Shown here: positions 17,578 through 26,600 of the stretch, one piece after another | How the letters are laid out: each line of letters opens with the position of its first letter | How positions within the stretch are numbered: position 1 is the stretch's first letter | From: Bacteroidales bacterium | Lineage (GTDB): Bacteria; Bacteroidota; Bacteroidia; Bacteroidales; UBA7960 | NCBI GenBank assembly: GCA_007118495.1 | Contig: SKRM01000038.1 | Location: forward strand, 1 to 39,784 | Direction of reading: 5' to 3' | Length of the DNA: 39,784 bases | Position numbers and translations under genes: made by a program | Notes under the pieces: model-generated | What the model was told of the DNA's origin: nothing | Database searches by the model: none | What the model saw: only the letters and a program-made list of their open reading frames with translations

Positions 17578-18030
17578 ATGAAATACACATTTATTCTGTT
17601 GCTTGCTGTCAGCATGCTGATGGTTGCCTGTAAATCGCAAAAAATGGTCGCCGTTGAAGAGCCCGAGGTAATTGAAGCCGAACCAGTCGCCGAACCAGAA
17701 CCAGAACCCGTTCGCCAGGCTGAACCAGCTCAGATCAGGGTGGTTGAAGAACGATTCACCTTTGACCGCACTGAAGACAGAACAACCCACGATGCAAACA
17801 GGTACTTTATCATTGTCGGTAGTTTTATCAACAAAGACAATGCAGAGCGGTTCATGACCACATTGCGCGGACAGGGTTTCACCCCTGTCATATTATTATC
17901 TGAAACCGGATTTCACCGGGTATCAGTTAATTCATACGAACAGGAAACTCCGGCCAGAACGCGCATCCAGCAAATCAGAACCAGTTTCCCAGACTATCAC
18001 GACACCTGGTTGCTGATCAGAAAGCAATAA
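17578..18030 (+). CDS. SPOR-domain lipoprotein
   Basis: SPOR domains bind denuded peptidoglycan glycan strands, usually at the division site. The 150-aa protein has a lipoprotein signal with lipobox MVAC (C18), then an acidic Pro-Glu-rich spacer (about 27-52) and a C-terminal SPOR domain (about 74-150). The domain starts at RYFIIVGSFINKDNAERFMTTLRGQGF and continues with VILLSETGFHRVSVNSY. The spacer would let the domain reach the cell wall from a membrane anchor. It is first in a plus-strand gene run; hutI follows after 44 bp. Confidence 0.88.
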   Translation: MKYTFILLLAVSMLMVACKSQKMVAVEEPEVIEAEPVAEPEPEPVRQAEPAQIRVVEERFTFDRTEDRTTHDANRYFIIVGSFINKDNAERFMTTLRGQGFTPVILLSETGFHRVSVNSYEQETPARTRIQQIRTSFPDYHDTWLLIRKQ

Positions 18031-18074
18031 GTCGATAACGGATCACCGCGGCCGCAATAAAAAGTATTTATTTT

Positions 18075-19334
18075 ATGAAGATCCTGATCAGAAACATCAA
18101 GGCGTTATTACAGGTTGACTATGAGCACAGAAACCGGGTGAGCGGCAAGGATATGTCGGTTTTGCCCCACATTGAAAATGCCTATGTTTACATTGAAGAT
18201 GGACTGATCAAGGGGTTTGGCAATATGGTTGAATTTGCCGAAAGTGAATTCGTTGGGCTCGCATCAAGAGATGACATAATCCATATTGATGCCACTGGCC
18301 GCATGGTCATGCCCGCATTTTGCGACTCACACACCCACCTGGTCTATGCAGGCAGCCGCGAAATTGAATACATTGATAAAATACGTGGCCTGAGCTACGA
18401 AGAAATTGCCAAAAGAGGAGGCGGCATATTGAATTCAGCTCGCAAGCTTCAGGACGCAAGTGAACTGGAGCTCATAGAGCAGGCCCTGGTCAGACTTGAA
18501 GAAATCAAAAAGCTCGGCACGGGAGCCGTTGAAATTAAGAGCGGTTACGGACTCACCACTGAAAGTGAATTGAAGATGCTTAGGGTTATCCGGAAGCTCA
18601 AAGAGCTCAGTCCGCTGACCATCAAAGCTACATTTCTTGGTGCACATGCTGTACCAGCTGAGTTTAAAGGCAGGCAAGGTGACTATGTAAACCTGATCAT
18701 TGAAGAAATGATCCCGCTGGTAGCAGGTGAAGAGCTCGCAGACTACATTGATGTGTTTTGCGACAGGGGTTTCTTTACAGAAGAAGAAACCGACCGTATT
18801 CTCATGGCTGGAATAAAACATGGCCTCAAACCCAAAATCCACGCCAATGAACTTGATTTTTCAGGAGGCATACAAGTGGGGGTAAAATACGGAGCACTTT
18901 CGGTCGACCACCTTGAGTTTACCGGTAAAGATGACATCAGGGCATTGCTTAACAGCGATACCATGCCCACATTGCTGCCGGGGGCAGCATTCTTTCTTGA
19001 AATGGAGTACCCCCCCGCAAGAGCAATGATTGACAGCGGATTGGCTGTGGCCATGGCCAGTGACTACAACCCGGGGTCATCACCTTCAGGCAATATGCAA
19101 TTGGTCATGTCACTGGGTTGCATCAAGATGAAAATGCTCCCTGAAGAGGTAATTCATGCCGTAACCCTGAACGGCGCTTACGCCATGGGTATAGATGACA
19201 CCCTGGGAAGCATTGCTCAAGGGAAAAAGGCCAACCTGATCATAACCGGCCGCATACCTACTTATGCTTTTCTGCCTTACGCCTACGGAAGCAACAAGGT
19301 TGAGAAAGTAATTATTAACGGTAAATTGCAGTAA
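18075..19334 (+). CDS. hutI: Imidazolonepropionase
   Basis: HutI hydrolyses 4-imidazolone-5-propionate to N-formimino-L-glutamate, the third step of histidine degradation. The 419-aa protein is of the amidohydrolase superfamily. The metal motif HxH is in DSHTHLVYAGSR (H86, H88). Further conserved segments are GTGAVEIKSGYGL, LGAHAVP, HANELD, SVDHLEF and ASDYNPGSSPSGNM. Length is normal. No hutH, hutU or formimino transferase gene is in the window, so the pathway partners are elsewhere or absent. The following methyltransferase gene starts 6 bp after its stop, which points to operon membership. Confidence 0.95.
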   Translation: MKILIRNIKALLQVDYEHRNRVSGKDMSVLPHIENAYVYIEDGLIKGFGNMVEFAESEFVGLASRDDIIHIDATGRMVMPAFCDSHTHLVYAGSREIEYIDKIRGLSYEEIAKRGGGILNSARKLQDASELELIEQALVRLEEIKKLGTGAVEIKSGYGLTTESELKMLRVIRKLKELSPLTIKATFLGAHAVPAEFKGRQGDYVNLIIEEMIPLVAGEELADYIDVFCDRGFFTEEETDRILMAGIKHGLKPKIHANELDFSGGIQVGVKYGALSVDHLEFTGKDDIRALLNSDTMPTLLPGAAFFLEMEYPPARAMIDSGLAVAMASDYNPGSSPSGNMQLVMSLGCIKMKMLPEEVIHAVTLNGAYAMGIDDTLGSIAQGKKANLIITGRIPTYAFLPYAYGSNKVEKVIINGKLQ

Positions 19335-19340
19335 CAGCCA

Positions 19341-20540
19341 TTGGAAAACCAGCAGAATACCTATATCGCCAAAACCTTTGCCGGCCTTGAGCCCGTGCTT
19401 TCAAACGAACTGAAAGAACTGGGGGCTCAAGACGTACAGGTGCTCAGGCGCGCTGTGTCCTTTTCAGGCGACCTGCAGATGCTCTACCGTGTCAACATCT
19501 GGTGCAGAACAGCTATCAGCATCCTGAAGAGCGTGGGTTCATTTGGGTTTGACACAAAAGAGTCGTTTTATGAGCAAGTCAGGCAAATCCCGTGGAACAC
19601 CATGTTTTTGCATGATAAAACAATTTCTGTACATGCCACAGCACATGATTCGAAGGTATTCAACAATACCCTTTTCATGGCCCAGTTGACAAAGGATGCT
19701 ATCGTAGATCTGTTCATTGAAAAATCAGGCGACAGGCCCAATGTTGATACGGCCGAGGCACAAGTGCGTATAACGGTGAATGTATCAAGAGACAGGGCCA
19801 TGGTTTCACTTGACAGCAGTGGAGACCCGCTTTTTAAAAGGGGGTATCGAAAAAATGCGGGTCCGGCACCAATCAATGAAGTGCTGGCTGCAGGCCTGAT
19901 AAGGTTGATGGAATGGGACATGGAATCAGATTTTCTCGACCCCATGTGCGGAAGTGGTACGTTTTCAATAGAGGCTGCCATGATGAGTGCCCGCATGGCA
20001 CCGGGCGCCGACCGAAAGGCCTTTGGTTTCAGCCATTGGACAGGTTATGATGAATCACTTTTCAGGGAGGAGCTGGAGCGGGCCAAATCATTGGCCCAAC
20101 CAGTCAAGGCCAAAATATATGCAAGTGACCTTATGGGTTACATGCTTGACATAACAAGACAAAATGTGATGCAGGCAGGCCTTTTAGGGAGCATAGTAAT
20201 CCAAAAAAATGACTTTTTTTTATACCACCCCCCCGGAAAAGAGGGGTGGATCATTTTAAACCCTCCTTATGGGCATAGAATAAAACACGAAGACTTGCAG
20301 TCTATGCACAAGCAAATCGGCGACACCCTGAAACAAAGATTCGCCGGATACAGAGCCGCCATTATCAGCTCCGATATGACTGCCCTTAAGTTTACAGGGC
20401 TCAAACCTGACAGAAGAACAGAAGTGTATAATGGTCCTTTGAAATGCAGCTTCAACGTATATGACTTGTTTGCAGGCAAAAGGAGTGATTTTGTCAGAGA
20501 AAGGAATACCCGAAAAAAACCGGGTAAACAATCCAGGTAG
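19341..20540 (+). CDS. THUMP-domain rRNA methyltransferase, RlmL N-terminal type
   Basis: This is probably a 23S rRNA guanine-N2 methyltransferase related to the m2G2445-forming half of RlmL (YcbY). The 399-aa protein starts with TTG: the next in-frame ATG would remove the conserved TFAGLEPVLSNELKELGA segment. The THUMP region covers about 40-165. The SAM-binding motif I is FLDPMCGSGTFSIEAA (198-213) and the catalytic motif NPPY is at 307-310. The RlmK half of E. coli RlmL is absent, as is usual in this phylum. Within the gene lie a run of eight T (20214-20221) and one of seven C (20228-20234) close together. Confidence 0.88.
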   Translation: MENQQNTYIAKTFAGLEPVLSNELKELGAQDVQVLRRAVSFSGDLQMLYRVNIWCRTAISILKSVGSFGFDTKESFYEQVRQIPWNTMFLHDKTISVHATAHDSKVFNNTLFMAQLTKDAIVDLFIEKSGDRPNVDTAEAQVRITVNVSRDRAMVSLDSSGDPLFKRGYRKNAGPAPINEVLAAGLIRLMEWDMESDFLDPMCGSGTFSIEAAMMSARMAPGADRKAFGFSHWTGYDESLFREELERAKSLAQPVKAKIYASDLMGYMLDITRQNVMQAGLLGSIVIQKNDFFLYHPPGKEGWIILNPPYGHRIKHEDLQSMHKQIGDTLKQRFAGYRAAIISSDMTALKFTGLKPDRRTEVYNGPLKCSFNVYDLFAGKRSDFVRERNTRKKPGKQSR

Positions 20541-20557
20541 AACTGAAAAAAACATAT

Positions 20558-21655
20558 ATGAGAAAAAGAGTGTTAGTAGCAACGGGTGGTGGAGACTGCC
20601 CGGGGCTCAATGCAGTAATCCGGGCTATCGTAATGAGAGCCGGGCGTGAGAGAGACTGGGAAGTAGTAGGCAGCATCAATGCTTTTGACGGTGTACTGAA
20701 CGAGCCCAATGAAATAGTTGTATTGGGAGAAAAAGAAGTAGCCGGTATCCACATACGCGGTGGCACCATCATAGGCACCACCAATAAGGGAGGTCCCTTT
20801 GCCTGGCCCATTAAAAACCCTGACAACAGCTGGGGAGCAGCAGACCGTTCTGATGAGTTTCTTCGCCGCTTGCAGTACCTGGGCGTTGAAGCCGTCATAA
20901 ACATCGGAGGCGATGGCTCACAGCAAATATCCCAGAAGTTGTTTGAAAAGGGATGCAACATCATTGGAGTACCAAAAACTATAGACAACGATCTTTCGGC
21001 CACCGATTTCACTTTTGGGTTTCAGACAGCAGTACAAGAAGCCACCACAGCGGTAGACAAACTGGTAACGACAGCAGCAAGCCATAACCGTGTTTTTGTG
21101 ATCGAAGTCATGGGTCGCTACGCCGGTTGGATCGGTCTGCACAGCGCCGTAGCCGGCGGTGCCGATGTTTGTCTTATTCCAGAAATACCCTATGATATCA
21201 ACAAGGTGATGGAGAAGATCTATTCAAGGTTCCACCGTGGCAGGGGTTATGCCATTATTGTTGTGGCCGAGGGAGCCAAACCCATTGGAGGAGACGCCCA
21301 TTACGAGCAAAGTAATGAGGTAGGCTACCAAAATGTCCGGCTTGGCGGGGTTGCCTCCAAACTTATCATCGAACTAAAGAAAGCCGGACTTGAAACCGAC
21401 ATCCGTGAAACTGTACTGGGGCACCTGCAGCGGGGCGGTACACCCATTGCCTATGACCGTATTTTGGCCACACAGTTTGGGGTTGAAGCTTTTGAAATGG
21501 TATTGCGTAACGATTTTGGTAAAATGGTCGCCTACCGCCACCCCGACATCGTTAGTGTTCCATTTAAAGAAGCCATCAGCCATTACAACTTTGTCAACCC
21601 TAACTCTGATTTGGTAAAAGCAGCCAGGGGTGTTGGCATTTGTATGGGAGATTAA
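20558..21655 (+). CDS. pfkA: 6-phosphofructokinase with mixed ATP/PPi signature
   Basis: It phosphorylates fructose 6-phosphate in glycolysis. The 365-aa protein has the nucleotide loop GGGDCPGLN (10-18), GGDGS at 117-121 and PKTIDND at 139-145, then MGRYAGWIG and GHLQRGGTP. Two positions predict the phosphoryl donor in this family. The residue equal to E. coli G104 is glycine (G120, ATP-type), whereas that equal to G124 is lysine (K140, PPi-type). This G/K combination belongs to the mixed group, whose characterised actinobacterial members use ATP. ATP use is therefore likely but not certain. The gene lies 17 bp after the methyltransferase and 6 bp before priA. Confidence 0.95.
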   Translation: MRKRVLVATGGGDCPGLNAVIRAIVMRAGRERDWEVVGSINAFDGVLNEPNEIVVLGEKEVAGIHIRGGTIIGTTNKGGPFAWPIKNPDNSWGAADRSDEFLRRLQYLGVEAVINIGGDGSQQISQKLFEKGCNIIGVPKTIDNDLSATDFTFGFQTAVQEATTAVDKLVTTAASHNRVFVIEVMGRYAGWIGLHSAVAGGADVCLIPEIPYDINKVMEKIYSRFHRGRGYAIIVVAEGAKPIGGDAHYEQSNEVGYQNVRLGGVASKLIIELKKAGLETDIRETVLGHLQRGGTPIAYDRILATQFGVEAFEMVLRNDFGKMVAYRHPDIVSVPFKEAISHYNFVNPNSDLVKAARGVGICMGD

Positions 21656-21661
21656 ATAAGG

Positions 21662-24148
21662 GTGACTGACCGGACAATTTTTGCCGAGATACTTCTCCCT
21701 CTGCCGATTGAAGGATGTTTCACCTACAGGGTTCCCCGCCACTTGCAAAACCTTGTAAAAACAGGCCAGCGGGCAGTGGTTCCCTTTGGGCGGAACAAGG
21801 TGTATTCAGGTCTTATCAAGCAACTGCACGAGAATCCGCCATCAGGTTTCCAGGCCAGATATATCCATTCGCTTTTAGATGAAGACGCAGTGGTTACACC
21901 CATGCAGTTTGCGTTTTGGGAGTGGGTTGCAAAATATTACCTCTGCACCGAAGGAGAAGTTATGCAAGCTGCCCTTCCACCGGCCATGAAGCTTTCGGGT
22001 GAAACACGCATAGCCATCAATCCTTTGTACAGGCATGACGGAGAACCTCTTGGAGAGAAAGAACAGGCCCTTCTTCAGGCACTTGAAAACAGGAGACAGC
22101 TAACACTGGGACAGGCTGCTGACATTGCCTCCCTGGCCAGGGTGCTGCCTCTGATAAAAACCATGATGGCCAGGGGGATGGTCATACTCAAAGAAGAGCT
22201 TGAAAATCCATGGCGACCTAAACTTGTCAGGTTTATCAGCCTTACCCCCCTTTTTACTTGTGAAAAAATACTGAAAGACCTTTTTGGCGAACTGGAACGA
22301 AAGGCTCCAAGGCAACTTGAGGTGCTGATGCAATATTTTAGAGAAGCAGGGGTGCCCGGCAATGAAGAAGCACCCGGTCAGGTAGCACAGGAAAAACTCA
22401 CAACCCCCGTAAAGGGAGGTTACGCCGCCTTACAGGCATTGATGAAAAAAGGTGTTTTTCAAACCACAGAAAAGGTTGTCAGCTATTTTGACCACCTTCA
22501 GGCCAACACGCCGACAGTTAGTTTTAACGAACACCAGGAAAAGGCCCACCTTGAAATACGCGCACTGTTTGAAACCAAGCACGTAGTGCTGCTCCATGGT
22601 GTCACATCGAGCGGCAAGACCGAAATATATATAAAGCTCATCCGCGAAGCCATGGAAAGGGGAGAACAGGTTCTTTACCTGCTTCCGGAAATTGCACTGA
22701 CAGCACAGATCATCAGCAGGCTACAGGGCCATTTTGGTGACAAAGCCGGAATATACCACTCACGGTTCAACCCCATGGAAAGAACAGAGGTATGGAATAA
22801 CCTGCTTGGCAGATCGCCCGGCAGTGACGGTTATGGCTTAATACTGGGGCCACGTTCTGCAATGTTTCTCCCATTTCGCAAACTCGGGCTGGTGATCATT
22901 GACGAAGAACACGAGCCAAGTTACAAGCAACATGACCCCGCCCCCCGCTACCATGCACGCGACGCCGCCATCTATCTGGCATCCATGCACGGGGCAAGGG
23001 TGCTCCTCGGCTCGGCAACCCCTTCACTTGAAGTATACTCCCAGGCACAAAAGGGGAAATTTGGCCACGTGCATATTGATAAAAGACATGGAGGGGTACG
23101 CATGCCTGAGATTCTGGTGGCAGATGTCCGCAAAGACACCCGCAGTGGCGCCATGAAATCACATTTTTCACCCCTTTTGCTCAGACAAATGGAAGAGTCT
23201 CTTGCAGCAGGGGAGCAGGTTATGTTGTTTCAGAACCGAAGAGGATTTAGCCTGCGTCTTGAATGTGATATTTGCCAATGGGTACCCGGGTGCCACCAGT
23301 GCGACGTCAGCCTGGTATACCACAAGAAAAACAACAGGCTATGCTGTCATTACTGTGGATATTCAATGCCCCCACCGGGCATTTGCAGCCAATGTGGTTC
23401 AACAGCAGTAAAAATGAAAGGATTTGGCACAGAGAAAATTGAAGAAGAACTTCCATTGTTTTTTCCTGAGGCCCGCATTGGCAGAATGGACCTTGACACA
23501 ACACGTTCAAAAAACGCCTACCGACGTATCATTGAAGACTTTGAACAGCGCAAGATCGACATCCTAGTTGGCACACAAATGATCAGTAAGGGCCTCGACT
23601 TTGACAATGTGGGCGTTGTTGGCATATTAAATGCAGATAATTTATTGAACTTCCCTGATTTTCGCGCCCATGAGCGGGCCTTTCAACTCATGGCCCAGGT
23701 AAGCGGAAGGGCAGGCAGGCACCTGAAAAGAGGAAAGGTCATTATCCAGGCCTATAATGTAGGGCACCCGGTAATAAAACAGGTTATAGCCAATGATTAT
23801 GAGGCCATGTTCAGGCAACAAATGTCTGAACGAAAGCAATTTCACTACCCCCCTTTTACCAGGCTGGTCAGGCTTACAACCCTTCATGGAGACGAAAAGC
23901 TAACCGATCAGGCCTCAGATCAATTGGCCATAAGGCTTAAAAAAGCATTCCCCGGCAAGGTGCTCGGCCCTGAGTATCCGGTTGTGACGCGTATTAAAAA
24001 CCAGTTTATGAAAAACATACTGGTGAAACTTGACCGCAGCACAAAACTGGTCACACATAAAGCACATCTGAATCAAATCATCAGGGAGTTTCAAAAAGAA
24101 AAAGCGTGGAAACAGGTCAGAATCATCTTTAATGTTGACCCGGTATAA
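21662..24148 (+). CDS. priA: Primosomal protein N' (PriA helicase)
   Basis: PriA recognises abandoned replication forks and D-loops and reloads the replicative helicase. The 828-aa protein begins with GTG, six bases after pfkA. The N-terminal 3'-DNA-binding domain (about 1-105) includes the FTYRVP segment. Walker A GVTSSGKT is at 313-320 and the DEEH box at 414-417. Eight zinc cysteines are in four pairs: C535/C538, C544/C547, C562/C565 and C575/C578. The later helicase motifs include QMISKGLDFDNV and VSGRAGR. Its last base abuts the stop codon of the convergent divIC-like gene. Confidence 0.97.
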   Translation: MTDRTIFAEILLPLPIEGCFTYRVPRHLQNLVKTGQRAVVPFGRNKVYSGLIKQLHENPPSGFQARYIHSLLDEDAVVTPMQFAFWEWVAKYYLCTEGEVMQAALPPAMKLSGETRIAINPLYRHDGEPLGEKEQALLQALENRRQLTLGQAADIASLARVLPLIKTMMARGMVILKEELENPWRPKLVRFISLTPLFTCEKILKDLFGELERKAPRQLEVLMQYFREAGVPGNEEAPGQVAQEKLTTPVKGGYAALQALMKKGVFQTTEKVVSYFDHLQANTPTVSFNEHQEKAHLEIRALFETKHVVLLHGVTSSGKTEIYIKLIREAMERGEQVLYLLPEIALTAQIISRLQGHFGDKAGIYHSRFNPMERTEVWNNLLGRSPGSDGYGLILGPRSAMFLPFRKLGLVIIDEEHEPSYKQHDPAPRYHARDAAIYLASMHGARVLLGSATPSLEVYSQAQKGKFGHVHIDKRHGGVRMPEILVADVRKDTRSGAMKSHFSPLLLRQMEESLAAGEQVMLFQNRRGFSLRLECDICQWVPGCHQCDVSLVYHKKNNRLCCHYCGYSMPPPGICSQCGSTAVKMKGFGTEKIEEELPLFFPEARIGRMDLDTTRSKNAYRRIIEDFEQRKIDILVGTQMISKGLDFDNVGVVGILNADNLLNFPDFRAHERAFQLMAQVSGRAGRHLKRGKVIIQAYNVGHPVIKQVIANDYEAMFRQQMSERKQFHYPPFTRLVRLTTLHGDEKLTDQASDQLAIRLKKAFPGKVLGPEYPVVTRIKNQFMKNILVKLDRSTKLVTHKAHLNQIIREFQKEKAWKQVRIIFNVDPV

Positions 24149-24442
24149 TCATTCATCCTCAATAATCACAAAAACATCCTCTCCTTGTTTTTTCATGAGG
24201 TATTGTTCCCTGGCAAACCTTTCCAGCTCTTCAGGGTCGCTTGTCAGTTTGTGCAGTGCAGTGCTGTCACGTTTTATCTCTTCAAGATAAAACTCCCTTT
24301 CTTGCCGAAGTTCTCTGAGCTGACGATTCATTCGCCATTGTTGTATGATGCTGTGGGTATCAAAAAAGATAAGCCAGACCAGCACGATGATGAGGGCCAG
24401 AAAATATTTATTGCGGAATAATGAAGGAATTTTTGACCACAT
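24149..24442 (-). CDS. DivIC/FtsB-like septum formation protein
   Basis: DivIC/FtsB proteins are small bitopic divisome components. The 97-aa protein has a short cytoplasmic start, one membrane helix (about 13-28, YFLALIIVLVWLIFF), a coiled coil (about 33-65) and the conserved C-terminal box ERFAREQYLMKKQGEDVFVI, which corresponds to the ARE.Y.M..PGE box of FtsB. ATG 24442 (MWSKIP) is favoured over an upstream alternative at 24463 that would add a non-conserved peptide. It follows tsaB by 34 bp. Confidence 0.88.
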   Translation of the reverse strand: MWSKIPSLFRNKYFLALIIVLVWLIFFDTHSIIQQWRMNRQLRELRQEREFYLEEIKRDSTALHKLTSDPEELERFAREQYLMKKQGEDVFVIIEDE

Positions 24443-24476
24443 ACAAAGCCAGGCTTTGCACAAAGGTAATGAATTA

Positions 24477-25199
24477 TCAGTACAGCCCTTTTACTTTTGG
24501 CTTACCGGCCACAAAATCCTTAAGGTAAAAAGGTTCATAATAAGCCACATCCACAAATTCATTCTGATGGTATTTTCTGAATGCAGACGGAGCCATTCCT
24601 GTCACCGAGGGGTAAATATCCTCAATAAAAAAGGCATTGTGACTTTGAACGACATCTTTGCACTTGGCTGCACCATCTCCAAAAAAGAACATCTTTTGTG
24701 TTTTAAGTACCTCGCTGAATGCATCACCATCAATAATACGGGCTGAGGTAGGCTTAAAAACTGACAGATCAGCCCTGAAAAGGGCGTGGTAAACCTCCAT
24801 ACGCCTGGCGTCAATCATAGGACACAGTAAGCCTTCAATGGCAACCGGCGAAATGATTTCATCCCTGTCAGAAATTACATGAAGAGCATGGGTAGCCAGG
24901 GCCTCCATGGTGTCAACGGCAATGAGCGGCACATCCAGTGCAAAACAAAACCCTTTTGCCGCCGATACTCCGATGCGCAAGCCTGTGTATGAACCCGGTC
25001 CGCTGCTCACGGCAACAGCTGAAATGTCATCGCGCCCGAGACCAGCCTCACTGATCACTTCATCCATAAAAACAGTAAGCAGTGATGAATGGCTGTACTG
25101 TTCACTATGGTCTTCTCTGATAGCCTTTACACGTCCATTGATGGCCAACCCGACAGAGCAGACCCGTGTAGATGTTTCAATAAGAAGAATAACCGCCAT
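24477..25199 (-). CDS. tsaB: tRNA threonylcarbamoyladenosine biosynthesis protein TsaB
   Basis: TsaB is the scaffold partner of TsaD in forming t6A at position 37 of ANN-decoding tRNAs. The 240-aa protein is of the ASKHA fold. It starts MAVILLIETSTRVCSVGLA and carries the family segment SSGPGSYTGLRIGVSAAKG (65-83). ATG 25199 is chosen because the in-frame extension to 25352 encodes a non-conserved leader overlapping the previous gene. As is usual for TsaB, the metal-binding histidines of TsaD are absent. It lies between the efflux genes and the divIC-like gene in one minus-strand run. Confidence 0.95.
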   Translation of the reverse strand: MAVILLIETSTRVCSVGLAINGRVKAIREDHSEQYSHSSLLTVFMDEVISEAGLGRDDISAVAVSSGPGSYTGLRIGVSAAKGFCFALDVPLIAVDTMEALATHALHVISDRDEIISPVAIEGLLCPMIDARRMEVYHALFRADLSVFKPTSARIIDGDAFSEVLKTQKMFFFGDGAAKCKDVVQSHNAFFIEDIYPSVTGMAPSAFRKYHQNEFVDVAYYEPFYLKDFVAGKPKVKGLY

Positions 25200-25245
25200 A
25201 ATTTTATAGCCTCTCCAGATAATATATACCTGAATATACGAAATA

Positions 25246-26574
25246 TTACCTGAAAAGTTCTTGTCGACCGACACGAACCACCTGATCACCATCGCTGAGT
25301 TCTCTCGATACGATTCTGAATGGACCTGTGATGATTTCCTGCCCTTCTTCAAGGCCCTCCAGTATCTGAATAAACTGTGTATCCTGTATACCTGTCTTTA
25401 CTTTTTGCTGAGTGGCAACACCATCCACAAAAAGAAATACATATTCACCAAGACCCGAAACAGCCGCTGGGGCGTCATCCTCATCCTGGTTGTCAGCACT
25501 TTTTGATCCTGAAGACGATTCTCTGGCAGCTACTGCCTGAATGGGTACAGAAAGGGTTTGATAAGCCTTTTGGGTCTGGATATCAACTGTAGCCGACATC
25601 CCTGGTCTGAAGGGAGATAAATGGGGTCTGTCTTCACGCAACAAATACTCATATGAGTCAGGCAAAATGCGTATACGCACTTCAAAGTTAGTAACCTGGT
25701 CGGCACCAACTGCCTCACCGGCAGCAGAATTTGCAATAGATGTTACTGAGCCTCTGAAGTTTTCACCAAAAAATGCATCTACCTGAATAAAGGCAGTATC
25801 ACCTTCACTTACCCTGACAATATCATTTTCATTCACATTAACCTTTACCTCCATAACATTGAGGTTGGCAATGCGCATAATTTCTGTTCCGGTCATCTGA
25901 GAAGTTCCCACAACGCGCTCACCGATCTCTGAATTCAACCTGGAAACTGTTCCGTCAATAGGGGCAAACAGCGTGGTTTTACTCAGGTTGTCACGTGCTT
26001 CAGCTACGCCTGCCTCGGCGCTTTTCACCTGATATTCACTGGCAATGACACTCTGCTTGCTGGCTTCAACGTCGGCTTCGGCCACCTTAAAGCTAGCCCT
26101 GGCGCTGTCATATTCTGATTCAGAAATGGCATTTTGCTCAAACAAACGCCGGTTTCGCTGGTAGTTGGCCGTGGCGTTTATAAACTGTGCCTCAGCCTGC
26201 AGGGCCCGGGCCCGGGCATTTGCCAGGTTGGCCCTTGATGTATTCAGCGCAGCGACCATCCTGTCAAGAGCCGCTTCATAAATATCCGGGTTAATGCGTG
26301 CCAAAAGTTTACCCCGTTCAACATAGTCACCCTCATCCACATGCAATTCAATGATCTCTCCTGACACATCTGAGCTGATCTTCACCTCTGTAACAGGTCG
26401 TACCCTGCCATTGGCTGTAACAATTTCAACGATGTCGCGTCGCTCAACCTCTTCAACCGTGACGCGCACGCCGTCAGTTCCTCCAACCCATCCGGCCCTG
26501 CGGCCAATGATCATGAAAACAATGAGTACGCCGAATACAATAAGCGCAATTTTTAATATCCTGTTCTTCTTCAT
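25246..26574 (-). CDS. Periplasmic adaptor of a tripartite efflux system (HlyD/MacA-like)
   Basis: The adaptor bridges an inner-membrane pump and a TolC-type channel. The 442-aa protein has an N-terminal membrane helix (about 7-23), a first lipoyl half-motif (about 60-95, ISSDVSGEIIELHVDEGDYVERGK), a long alpha-helical hairpin (about 100-195) and the second lipoyl half (about 203-225, APIDGTVSRLNSEIGERV), then beta-barrel and membrane-proximal domains. The acidic insert EDDAPAA lies near residue 380. The helical hairpin is MacA-like, suggesting an ABC partner, but no MacB or RND gene is in the window. ATG 26574 lies 26 bp downstream of the tolC-like stop. Confidence 0.92.
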   Translation of the reverse strand: MKKNRILKIALIVFGVLIVFMIIGRRAGWVGGTDGVRVTVEEVERRDIVEIVTANGRVRPVTEVKISSDVSGEIIELHVDEGDYVERGKLLARINPDIYEAALDRMVAALNTSRANLANARARALQAEAQFINATANYQRNRRLFEQNAISESEYDSARASFKVAEADVEASKQSVIASEYQVKSAEAGVAEARDNLSKTTLFAPIDGTVSRLNSEIGERVVGTSQMTGTEIMRIANLNVMEVKVNVNENDIVRVSEGDTAFIQVDAFFGENFRGSVTSIANSAAGEAVGADQVTNFEVRIRILPDSYEYLLREDRPHLSPFRPGMSATVDIQTQKAYQTLSVPIQAVAARESSSGSKSADNQDEDDAPAAVSGLGEYVFLFVDGVATQQKVKTGIQDTQFIQILEGLEEGQEIITGPFRIVSRELSDGDQVVRVGRQELFR

Positions 26575-26600
26575 AGTAATCTTGTTTGCTATGGTTGCTA

